NCBI GenBank assembly: GCA_001949185.1 | Contig: BDGG01000015.1 | Coordinates: forward strand, 67,036 to 131,035 | DNA from: Ramazzottius varieornatus | Taxonomy: Eukaryota > Tardigrada > Eutardigrada > Parachela > Ramazzottiidae | DNA length: 64,000 nucleotides | Reading direction: 5' to 3' | Shown here: positions 36,001 to 48,000 of the stretch, piece after piece | How the letters are laid out: each line of letters opens with the position of its first letter | Numbering within the stretch: position 1 is the first letter of the stretch | Notes under the pieces: model-generated | Seen by the model: the letters and a program-made list of their open reading frames with translations, nothing else | Database searches by the model: none | Told to the model about the DNA's origin: nothing | Translations under genes and position numbers: made by a program

Positions 36001-39000
36001 AATCCGCGCAGTACGTACATGTACGCAGTGCGCGGATTGGGCAATCCCTTACGGGGTTGCGCAGTCCGTAAAACTGGACCGGGGCTGTACTCCACTTGTA
36101 CGAGGACGTGCTGCGAGGATGCAGCGAATATTTACAGTATTTGCTTCCACCTTTTTTCACTCCCAGCTTTGCCTACCTCTCTGACCACCTCGTCGATTTA
36201 CTAGAAGACACATCATTGACCGAGAATCTATCTGGTAATTGAGCCCGGTCATCTCAGTAGAAACCACGCGTCCACCACCTCCTTAATTTATAGGTACCTG
36301 GCACCCCGGAATTATTATGGATTTCCGCTCAGTTTGAAAACAATGATGGTCGGACACCTTGCGTGATGGAATCTCTTATTTCCTCGTACGAATATAAAAA
36401 AGGCTGATTTTCAAAAACACTATCATGTGGCTTTTGCTCAAGTCTGAAGTATACGCTGCCAAGACCGAAAGCTGTCAGACCCGATCTAATTCACGCATTG
36501 ATTTACTGAATGAAATATACTGGCCTCGGTGTTCAAAACAAGCCAATGGGACCAGTCTGAGTGAGATGAAAAGTGCCGGCCACGATATCAGACTTCTGCG
36601 CGTGACCTTAACACGCGACTTCTCTGACGTTAAAGTGACGCCACGCACAGGTTATTGCGGGAAATTTCAGCGTAACCTACGGTACCCATTCCCAGGGCAT
36701 GCCCAAACTTTCCCTCCTGTGTCGTCAGTTTTACATCGGAAACAGCGCCTATTTTGACTGCTTTCTGCTCCAGACAGTGAGGGGGCCAACCGAAGGGATG
36801 GATGGCTATAAAATTTCCAGGTCCCGAAGATCCGGCTAGAATTCGTACGAAGCTCGCTACTGTCGGAAGCTGGCCAGTCCTCGCAAACACTTAGTACGTA
36901 CGGACACAGATGGGATGTGTTCCTTCGGCGATATGGTCTGAATTTTGCGCGTACCAGCCGGTCTCTCTGTCACATATACATGCGTCCAATGTAGTATTGC
37001 AGACTGTATGGGGTTGTCTTGGGCACAGATTTGGGTTAAGCGTGCAGTCTGCAATCAGAAGTTCCCAATCAGATGTATGTAAGCCACGGCTGCCTAATGA
37101 TGAGCATTACATTTTACATTACATTACATTTAACATTACAATTACACTTTTACACGACATTACAACCACGGGGAAGTTGTAATGTAAATGCAAAATGTAA
37201 TTACAACTTTTACCTGTCAGAATCTGCGGTATTTTTGAGTATTTTGCCGCCAGAAATCTAAAATTCGGCTGACTTGGCGGAAAGATGTCAGAAACTTCCT
37301 GAGTATGGTCATTTTGCAACCGTATTTTTATCTTTGTCTGGAAGACAATTACTAAGATCTATATCCTATGCAAACATAGACATGGCTGGTCGTCGTTTTC
37401 GTCGCTTGTCACTTTTAGGCGTTGCAAACCGCTCGGTCTGTAAAATGTAAACTAGTGTAAACGTAATTACAGTTTTACAATTACACTATTTTACATTACA
37501 CTTTACATTACACGGACCATCTGCGTGTAATGCTCATCATTACGGCTGCCATCGAAAGTTGAACTTCGAAAACTCTTACTTTGTACTTCTTCGCAGTCCG
37601 TTAAGTCATCATTCGCCTTGTAGTACATGGGGCAGGTGCATACGCCAGCGTGAGAGCAGTACAAATTGGCTGCCTGAAAACTTTTGACGCTAACGCAGTC
37701 TGCTGCTGCGGTCTGATTGCTGCAGCTCAGTGCCAGTGGCCCTGCAAAAAAAACATTGCTTCTTGCGCAAAATATCGAATATAGTCACTCAATTGTTTTC
37801 CGAAGCTTCATACGAATCGTGCATATTTGTGTTAACAAACGCACGATGAACAATCAAGATAGCGGTAGTCGTAATGCGGAAAGGTCTCCTGCAGTCAGAA
37901 TTACGTCCTGAAAACGGGTAGGGAAGAAGTAGATCTTCTCCCTCGTACTAAAAACTTTGACTTGCATTAACCAAGATTTGAAAGTTCTCAAAAAAGCGCA
38001 AAACCCGCGAAATACTCACACTGTTTTACAGAGAACGATTTACTTCGAGTCGTTGGTCTAAAACAGCGCAGCTACTGCTCCATTGCACTCCGTTTTGCAT
38101 TCTGCTGCTAATGACCGCGACTGTGACAAGAGCTCGTCGGTGGTGTCGGTGGTGAGAGGAGCCTCATCTTATTTTGCCTTGTTTCTCATGACTATGAGAA
38201 ATTTTCTCGGTTTATTCTTCATCAGTCTGATTCATCAAATTTGATTCGCTGCGTCCAGCTGGTTTCATTGACATCCATTTTCGAAAGCTTATCTTGTAAA
38301 CTGTACGAAGTTGACTCACTCTTCAAACGGAAACAGCTACAGAAAGACTTCTGGAACGAAACCAAATGTGCGAGCACTGTTTCCCCGTGCTTACCGTTCC
38401 GAATAATAAATTAGACTGCGCAAGAAACGGCCTGCTGGATGGGCACGATTTATTGTAATAATAACGCTATGGAAGCCAGCTAACTCTGTTTTAATCATCT
38501 GGGTGTGAAAGGCAACTTTTGCCTGAGTAGAATTGCTGTCTGAGCAGCTGATGGATGATCTAATCTCGGTGTAGTAGGCGAGATCTGGCGCGTACCACCG
38601 CAACCTTTCTTTTCCCTACAGTGAAATCTCTTGCTTTGGTGACGTATCGTAAGATTTCTGCATTCGCAGGAATCCGGTATACGCGGTCCCTGCTGTAGGA
38701 TAGTACTGTAATTTTTCGATATTTTCGCGCATCACGTCATAGGGCCAGTGTTAAAAGCCCGTACACAATTCAGCAGGATACAGTTGATTGATTTGATTTA
38801 TGAAGATGGTACCGCTGTACAGTTCTACGTACAGTAATCAAGATTAATGATCATATTTTCTTGTAATTTCGTTGTTCAGTGGCAGTTTGACTTTGATATT
38901 TCTCAGTGTTTGAAATCATGCAGGATATCAGTAATCATAACCGCTATACGGTTGACGAAGCCCAAAGACATCTAGAGGCATTTGCTAAGTGGAATGGAAG

Positions 39001-42000
39001 TTTACGGAGTTATGCGAAAGTTGTTGGTGTGCCAGAATCGACGATTCGCACTTGGAAGTATGTTACTTCTGGCAAATGATGCTTGAAAAGGGCAAACGAC
39101 GTATTGTTTCCAGGAACGGAAAACTACCGCTGAGTAAGAATATCGCTAAGAGGAAAGAAATGTATCCAGCGATCGAGCGAGAAGTCTTTTATCAATTCGG
39201 AGAATGGATAAAAGAGGGGAAGCCGACTACTGATCGTCACATCCAAAAGATGGCTCTTTCTCCTGCCTCCCAGTTAAAGATCGAAGGATTTAAGGGTTCA
39301 TTAGGTTGGGTGACGAAGTGGAAGAAACGATTCAGGATCGTATCGCGAGCAATCACTAAAGTTGGCCGCAAGACAACGCAGACTGAGGATGACGTGGTAT
39401 GTAATAATAATGTCGTTTCGTTCATGACGTCAGATAGTAAATGACGTAATGTGGACAGTTGTCCATGTTCTGAAAATTATTTGCGACGTCACAAATATGT
39501 GAAACTTAATCCTAGGTTGTTTGTAGAAATCAGAGAGCTTTCTGTGGCGGATTGAAGAGATCGTGACAGTTCTGGAAACGCCGTATTTTCAGATAATGAA
39601 TATGGATCAGACGTCTGTGAAGCTTCAGAATACGTACAAGAAAACACTATCCCCAGTTGGCGTGAAGCAAGTAAGAGTAATCCAGCCACCGGGCGATCCT
39701 GATTGTCTCACCGTGACGCTAACCGTTTGCGCCGACGGCACAAAATTTTCAGCGACGATAATCTTCAAGGGTAATAAGGAAACTGGCAGGGTGTCACCAC
39801 GTATCCTGAACAAGCTAGTCGTTCCAGAAAATATCAAAGTCTACAGTAATGCCTCGGGCTGGTGGAATTCGGATTTCGATCGCTTCTGGCTGGCGGAAAC
39901 ATTCGAGAACTGCAGTCCTGGTAGTGTTCTGATCCGTGATCGAGCTCCTGCTCACAGCAAAATTGAAAGTGACTTCCTACTTAACGAGATGGGAATCCGT
40001 CAAGTTTTTATTCCAGCTGGCTTGACTGGCACATACCAACCACTGGACGTTGGTGTTAACTTCCCCTTCAAAAGCTATCTGAAGCTTTCCTACCACGATT
40101 GGCGTGATAGTCATACTGAGGTGACGAAAAGCGGCTACCTTAGAAAACCCAACCGGCAAGACTTTATCGATTTTGTTTCCGGTGCCTGGGAAAAGGTTAA
40201 AGTTACCACGGTTGAAAATTCTTTCGTTGGCGCACAGATTGTACCAGAGCCTCTTTACATGATAGCTAATCCTGAAGAAGCTTCTGAAGTAGATAATCTG
40301 GACGATACTTTCGACTGCAGCTTCAGCTCGGTGGAGGATTCTTTCACGGAGGCGTAGAGTTTACTTGATTTTCAGTGAAATTTGTATCAATCTCAGTTGA
40401 TTATTGAACAGTGAAGCTTAAAGCTGTCCTAGTACCGGGGTGTTTTGACGTAATAAGTCACGTGCTGCGCGAAAATATCGAAAAACTACAGTACTTGGAC
40501 TGTATCAGGATGTCCAATGCTGTTAATTGCCTGGTCGAGAAAGCTTTGCTATGTTAGCATGGTGCCAAATTCGTATTCGAGGCTTACGAAGCTCAGTTTC
40601 GGTGGCAACCAATACGGTCTGCTTTGCCCTATAACATCTGAAACGCTAAGCGTTTCATCTTTTTCAAACTTCTGGTGCGTTGGCTCACTTGGAGATCGGC
40701 TGGCCGTATTACAGACCTGATGGCCAACTCTAGAGCTCCACCGATAAGCGCTCTAATTCTCTTTAGGTAAGATCCTGTACGCAGTCGCTGGCCAGCTGAT
40801 CTTCAAGAGCAAGCTAATGTGATCGGAAACCGGTGGAACGTCGAGCGGCTCAGCGGTTACACAGTAAAGTAGCCTGCACCCGTAATTGGTGTAAAACTTC
40901 AGTCTTTTATGCATTATTTAGTGATTACCATACCCGTGACCACATTCTGCACCGCAACCGGTGCCATTAAGTTCCGAAAACTTGATCCGACGGATGATTT
41001 GAACATCGGACCAAAACATTCCAACAGCACCGTGCAGGCTGCTGCTGCTGCTCAATAGCGGGGCTGCGGGATTCACGTATTCGGGGCCTTTTGTGGTTAA
41101 TAGAAACACACAGAGCACATCCTACAGCTTCGAGAAACCGTACGGATGCCATATTTGCATCGTAAATACACAAAAGAAAACGAAAAAAAAGATAATGTTC
41201 GTTAAGGTTCCATCGCAAGAACAATCTTACTTTTGCATTTGTCCGGAGCATTTTTCAGCGCACGCTTGTCTTCATAATAGCCGTTAGAGTTGTCGCAATT
41301 ACAGAAAACCTTGTAGCTGTCAGCCACATATTTTTCTGGGCACGAGCATGTCCCCAGGCCTTCATCCGCACCCAGACATCTGTACGTGATCTGCTTGAGT
41401 TCCTTGTAACTAGGACATTCTGATGCCGTCATGCAGCCGAATTCTAAAGGTCCTACAGAATATCACATCACGTCACATCAGAAGTTTTTGGTTAAGTATC
41501 CAGTGTCTGCCAGAACAAACGAAAATAGTCTTCCGTACGAAAGCACTCCAGGTATCTGCTGCGTTTCTTCACATTCTCGAACCAGTAGTTTTCCCTGTCG
41601 CACTGGCACCGAATACGGTCCGCATCGGGTTGGTATCCCGTGGGCGAATCCTTCGAACCCTCTGGACAGCCACAAGTGCCACGGCCGTCTGGTGACGTCA
41701 CGAGGCAGCTCAGTGACTGGATGTTGTGCGGCCTACCGGGTCCGTTGCAGTCCGCGTCCTCCAGACATGACAGATTCAAAGGACCTGAAAATATGACGCC
41801 ACTGTAAAGCCTATCAGAACAGTGTCGTTTCATGTGGTGCGGGCAGACAGAGCATACGAGCTAACCGATCGAAAAACCGGCGGACAATAGAAAGAACTAA
41901 ACATAGAACGAATCAGACTGGGGAACTCACGAGCGCAACGGAGCTGCTTCTTCAAGCTGTCAGATTCGATGTTCTTCACATCTGGGAACCATTTGTCGTT

Positions 42001-45000
42001 TTCGTTGCAGTAACACTGTCCGGGTACCCCAGGTACTCCTGAGCAACGGCTGTTTCTCGCTACTTTCCGCTCGCAATGATCAGGACCTTGCCAAGAGCAG
42101 TCTGCAAAATTGTACGGAATCGATATATGTCGGCTGGGCTGTCAGATGTTTTGCACACTTTTTCCACAACATCCGTGCATGTACGCTTCGGTCCTTAGCA
42201 CAATCATTCGCGGTGAATTCAAAGCAAAGAATGGAGAAAGCAACCAGAAACGCAGTTCAGAATAATTGGTTTATAAAATACTCCTCCTTTCTTTATAAAT
42301 CACCGTTTTCGCCAAAACTATTTCAACCCGAAGTCAGCGTTTCCTGTACCATCCAACTAGCTTTGTCAGAGTTTCTGTTTGCACGCTCTCGTTTTCCGGT
42401 TTCTGTAGAACTTGAAACTCTTTCCAGAATTGATACCGCGGAAAATGATAGCGTGAAATTGCGTGTCTCTTTGAACACGGTCGCTCTGCCCCCAGTGGCT
42501 CATACTGTAATGCTCCATGCACATCGAGAAGTGACGTTACATTGAGCTTATGATGTACTCGTCATCACACGCATAAACTCCACGCTTACTGTGACGCCAC
42601 TGCGCGAAGTTCATGAAGCACTACAGTACGCGCACGCCAGTAGGAACGCCATCGTCGATGTCATCATACAGCTGCTATGCGATTATCCATTACGTTTTGC
42701 CTCATTTTTACTTGGGTTGGGGAAGGGGGCGGGGAGGGTCTGCGCGAGTGTAGCCGTCATATTTGCAATATGCTATGTGTGAGACGTAGCAAATATTCAT
42801 AGCATTTAAGCCGCATATTTACTATGTTAAAGATTAAGATGGGTCCTTGTAATCTTGTCTTAGTGGACCTTTTCTATGTTCCGCGTGTTCTCTGGATTGT
42901 GAAGTCAGTTGTCCTGTAGTGGATAGATACCAACTACGCCGGCACAAATGCTATGAATATTTGATATGTTTCAAACACAGCACATTGCAAATATGATGGT
43001 TACCAACGGGAAAGCTCGAAAATATTGAATTTCACGCTTAAATTTTCCAGTCCTACGAAATCTTGCCCAAATTCTACAAAGACTTGAAACAAAACAGTGT
43101 ACAATCGAAGACACTTGCAAAACCTATCGAGTGGTTAAAACTTTTTCGGCAGAATTTTTTATTGGTGAGGGCTTCTCTCACCGTCGACACCACCGGGACA
43201 CCATCCCCGGCTCATCGCACCACTACCCGGAATTTTATTCCGGTTGGCGGTGACTGGGAAAACACCCTAGCACTACTGTTGACCCTGTCGCGCAGCCGCG
43301 AACTCGCGCGGCTGCGCGACAGAGTCTCCAGTGCGTAGCAGTAAACTTGAGGTCCTCGTTTGAACAATTATCGGGAGTTTCCAGAGTGAAGGATTGATTC
43401 GCAGTTAATTTCAAGGGATGGCCCATTTATTTCTGCGTGTAACACAGTGCAATAATGGTGGTGAAATCGTACTTGTCTGGTTAACCTCACCACGTTTCGT
43501 CTAATCAAAGAATAAATTAGAAGTGCTGAGATGAGACGATAGGTGGTATCGAAGGTAAGAGGAGCCCTCGCTCTTTTTGTTTGCTCGCAGCTAATCTTGC
43601 CACCACTGAGTTTATCACCAGCGGCTGCGTGGTACAGTATTTTCCGTTTTATTTACTCGTTTTAAAAATATGCATGGCTTTCGTTCAGGAACAAACTGAT
43701 ACAGTGGTGACAATTTTCTCTACCGAAACTAAGCCCGGGACAAGTTTGGTTCTCATCAGAGCGTTTAGGAAAAATTCAGAATCACCAGGCCTAGTTTCTC
43801 ACAGTCGGCTTTCACGGCCTGCCAATATTCTGTACTTTGAAATTTTCTAAATTGGCTTTCTGGCTGGGCCGGCCTCCGCCACGGTTTTTTAACCAGTAGG
43901 AATTCTGTACACAAAGAGGATGGTAGTATTCTGCCATTTTGAAAATGGTTTTTTTGATTTTTTGAAGTGCTCAGTACATCGAAAATAATTCTCGTTCTAA
44001 AACAGACGTTTTTATGAAACTTTGGTGCAAGATCGGCTGCCAAGTACATGAAGCTACCGAAACCGAGAACTACCTAGTGGATCAGCTGTAGTTGATATCG
44101 TGGATGGCGTGGTTGTTGTTGGTGTTCTAGTGGTTGTGGTGGTTGTGGTGGTCGTCGTCGTTGAAGGAAGAGTCGTTGTTGTGGATGTCGTACTGGTGGT
44201 GGTAGTAGTAGTAGTAATTGGTTTGGTAGGTGCGACTGTTCTTCTTGCAGTAGTAGTGGTCCTGGTATTCGTGACAGTGGTTTTTCTGATTGTGGTGGTG
44301 GTGGTAGTTGGTGTTGTAGTTGTTGTAAGTTTTGTAGTTGTAGTAGGTGCTTCAGTCGTCTCGCAACGGATATTATTCTTGCTGTTCTTGTAGTACTTGT
44401 TCTTTATCTTGGCTATACAGGTGCAGTGTCCTATGCTTCTTGCGTCTTCTGCGGTGCATTTTAGATAGTCTTCGCGGCAGTCGGTTTTTTCGGTCTTGCG
44501 AGTGCACTTCTTCAGCAGAGGAACTGAACTCAAATGATTAGCGTTTGCAGGAACACCGTATAATTTGAATCTTTGCTGTAAGTTTTGGATGTATATATTC
44601 AATCAAATTTATCGCAGCAGCACTTACAAGTACACACTTCCATTTCTGGAATATAGTCTTTCGCAAAAGGCTCGGAAACAAAGCCCTTGTTGCTGTCGCA
44701 TTTACACTGACCATTCCCGCGCTCGTCGTCCACGCATGTTGTATTAGGGTAATTTTCGCAGTAATCGGGATACTGCATACAGTCTACGACAAAAGCATGG
44801 AGTCACTACGTTTCGACAACGGTCAATCACGCATACCTGAGTTTTGCTCGCATCCATCTTGATCTTCGTTTGTTCTAAACTTCGGAGGACAGGCGCATGT
44901 CTTACGCAAAATGGTTTTTTCCTTGGCACCGTCAGTCACCTTGCGGCATAGAGTCTGTAACAGCACGGACATCGATTTGGCTTGCAGAAGTACTTCCGGA

Positions 45001-48000
45001 CAATCATCATTCCGGACACATGGCAGTTCGGAAAAACCTGAAAGTAAATTACAGCGGTGACATCTTTTCCATTGTAACAATCCGACGCTTCCTGACGTTT
45101 GTAAAATTTCCGACCACCCCCCGGTGGAACTGCAATTCAGTATAACCTCTGTTTCATCTGCCGATGGGTGGTACTTTTAGCTTCCTGACCACTTCATCCA
45201 GCAATATTCTTATGAATTTCTTCTCGGTCACAATTCTTAGATAGCCAGGTGGGTCAACTTCGCCGTCTCAGAAAGCTGAGATTACCTCTTGATCATCCCG
45301 CTATCGGGGAACATCAGCTGATGGGATCTCTGGTCTCCGGTTTGTACGATTCTCCATTACAGTCCCACGCGTGAATCAGTCCCGGATAGGGAGCACGCAG
45401 TAGACCGGTTAATCAACGACCAGCTGTCAATCAGTCACACGCTTTCAGGCCACTGACGCACAATCAGACAATCAATGGCACGTTAGCCTGATCGTGTGTG
45501 GTACTGCTTGTTCGTGTTCGAACCATTGACAGCTGGCCATTGATTGGCCGGTCTACTGCGTGCTCCCTACTCTGGAATGCTTCACGCGTACGACTCTAGG
45601 GAGTATCGTACATACTGTGGATCAGAGATCCTATCAGTTGATCTTCCCCGGTAGCAAGATGATCAATAGGTAATCTCAGCTTGCAAACCACTCATACTGC
45701 GTTTTTCCGAACGAAATACATAGGTATTCAACACTTCAACACAAGCGTTCGGTTTATTAGCTGTATCAACTTACGTAAGCATTTCGGATGTGTGTTGTTT
45801 GCCGCGTTGAAAAATCCAGAGGGGCAGTCGCACAGGCCTGTTTTTGTGTTGCATTCCGTCTCCGGAAATAGTTCGCACCACGCCCCCTTAGCGTTTCGAC
45901 AGTCTGCAAGTCGAACAGATTCCTCTGAAACGAAGCCTGATATGTGGACAAGATCAATTTCTAAGCTTGACATGGACCTTACATAGACCCCATTACCAGA
46001 CTTTTTCGCCCGATAGACGAGATTAACGTGGACCGTAAAAGAACCCAGCGTTCAGCCTTCGGAGCCCGTTGTAGAGACAGCGGATACCCGCTAGAGAAGC
46101 GCCAACGAAAAACACGGTGTAAGCGGTCTAGGGTTCGGTGACGGGTCGCTTTGCTGTGCGGCCCAGCGTTGTAATTTTCGGAAATGTAGTTTATGAGTCA
46201 CAAGTCTAAAGTGATTTTTGTCGCTATGTCTCTGAGCCTTTTCTTCGGTGTCATTTGTGGAAGTTGTCGCGATCTGTCGTCTAATTTCTGCCGACGTGAT
46301 CATATCACGAACGATCACACTCTCCTTGTACGACGTTCGGAGGTGCGGACGCGAACTTCGGTGCGGACTTCGGTGTGGATTATGGTCCTGGAAGGACTCT
46401 GTAGAGGGTGAGCTCAGCGTCCAAGCGGCGAAGCTTCTGTCACCGGGAGTTCAGTTTATAATGGATCACTCTGTACTGAGCCTGCTCTTTCTTAATCTCG
46501 GATTTCGCTCGCATTGCGAATTAGCCAGATCGCATATCCTAGGTCTGATACTGGGACGCCCGATCTGTGCCCAAAGGCTTCAGTATACCGACAAGGATTA
46601 TTTTGTCAAGAGGATACAGCTGAAGTTTCAAGTTTCACAGAGTTCAGCCCCTGAGAAATTTCCACTGAACCCCCACCTATAAGAAATCTGTAGGCTCCGC
46701 GCTACGGCAGTAGACCGTTCGGCGTATGACGTTACCCAAAGGCAGAAAGGGGGTCACACGGTAATCGGCAGTTGAGCGAAGAAACTGGCCATTACTATGA
46801 CAGAGCATCGCACTACCATTGTGACAGTCGAAATCAACGAAATGTTTCTGCCAAACTGCGACGGTAATCCTGTTCTCATTTCCCGTCTCTACCGAAACGA
46901 AAGAGGCGGAAAACGCTGGAGTGGTAGCGAAGGAAAATTTCATACTTTGCCGACGCTGAGCGCGATTCAAGCGGTTCTCGTACCCCATTGACTTCAAAAA
47001 CATGAGTCGAAGCTCAAGACAAGTTCTGACCATGGGTCGGAAGGTTATGGTGAACGAAGACGGAAGCGTCGAAAACGTGAACCACGCATGGCTCAGCATG
47101 TTCCAATATCCTTACGTTTCCTTGCTCGACGACCGAAAGGTTGTTTGTTACACCGCGCAAGCTGGGGTAACTGCGGTATAATCCAGAGCACAGTCATTGT
47201 ACGGTGAAATGCTCTTATTAGAGAGCATTCGTCCTGCACTGACGATCACGATTACGATACAATCGCAATAGAAATTGCATCGTTTCCGCATCGCAAAGTG
47301 CTTCGGGTATTCGGCGATCCCGAAACGACTCTCAAACGATATACTTCGCTCCGTCACCACCGCTGAAAGCAATGGTTTACTCCAAGTGACTTCACACGTT
47401 ATAGCGCCTTGATTCTAGCAGCGGAACGGCGAAAATGGCTGATTTCTTCGATTTTCACCCTCTCTCGTGAATCTAAGTTTGAGTGACTGAGGCACAGTTC
47501 ACTCGTTCTAGAAAGGTATCAAGTTGAAGAGAGATGATTTCCTTACATTTTGATACTAAGCTTGACCGTGTGAGTGCTCTGGAAGAGGATCAATTAGCAT
47601 CCAAAGTTCATGACGATACTTGGGCAAAGTATCGTCATACGATAACAATACGATTGCAACAGAGGCACTCTCCTCCCATTTTTGATGACGTGGAGGAGCC
47701 ATCGTCATTGTATCGCGATCGTCAGCACCGAACCAATAGACACTATTGGGTATGAGGCGTTTTCCTGTCGAATTACGTGACAGAACGGTTTTCCGATGAC
47801 GTCATCAGCAAGAATGTTGTTGGCCATAAAAAATTATCCCTGGGGGTGACTTTTGGTGCTGTTTGGGTGATGGGTGTATTTCGATCACGTGACAGCTACA
47901 GCTCGTTCCCTATGGGAGCTAGGACCGTGGTCCCTATATTTTTCTGGATCAGGGTTTGTAAAATATACCGTCTTGGGGGTTGAGTTGTTTGTTCTAGCGA

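Larger units (their letters stand above)
31289..45924 (-). other. Array of six-cysteine modules on phase 1-1 exons
   Basis: Fourteen exons (45775-45924 through 31289-31557) each encode one module; thirteen are phase 1 at both ends and the last, 31289-31557, ends in phase 0 after a Thr-rich extension. The common scaffold is C-C-C-CxC-C. Type I modules start with P-[LI] or L-L before the first Cys and have CxCP before a Lys/Asp-rich loop (exons at 31289, 34886, 35315, 37580, 41231, 41539, 44074). Type II modules start directly with Cys and end in V/I-C-V (exons at 31894, 35105, 36902, 41931, 44628). The exons at 41231 and 41539 carry eight Cys, as if a type I head were fused to a type II tail. 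The exon at 44074 ends in a Thr-rich stretch of about 85 residues. They are EGF-like in cysteine order but lack the usual Gly/aromatic signature after Cys5. Confidence 0.75.

Noticed and set aside
38391-38603. Minus-strand ORF of 70 codons in the intron next to the intact pogo element
   Set aside because: No Cys module pattern and no matching splice phase.
40918-41118. Possible extra minus-strand exon of the large gene (GCGAECGHGYG, Ser run)
   Set aside because: The acceptor is poor, the end would be phase 2, and skipping it leaves the 37741/41231 junction correctly in phase 1.
44100-44393. Val-rich plus-strand ORF (and similar ones at 28418-28627 and 28765-28992)
   Set aside because: These are the reverse complement of the Thr codon tracts of the minus-strand stalk exons; no splice or domain support on the plus strand.
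46677-47099. Minus-strand ORF of 140 codons in the 2.6-kb intron
   Set aside because: No recognisable domain and no matching splice sites; likely chance or old repeat sequence.
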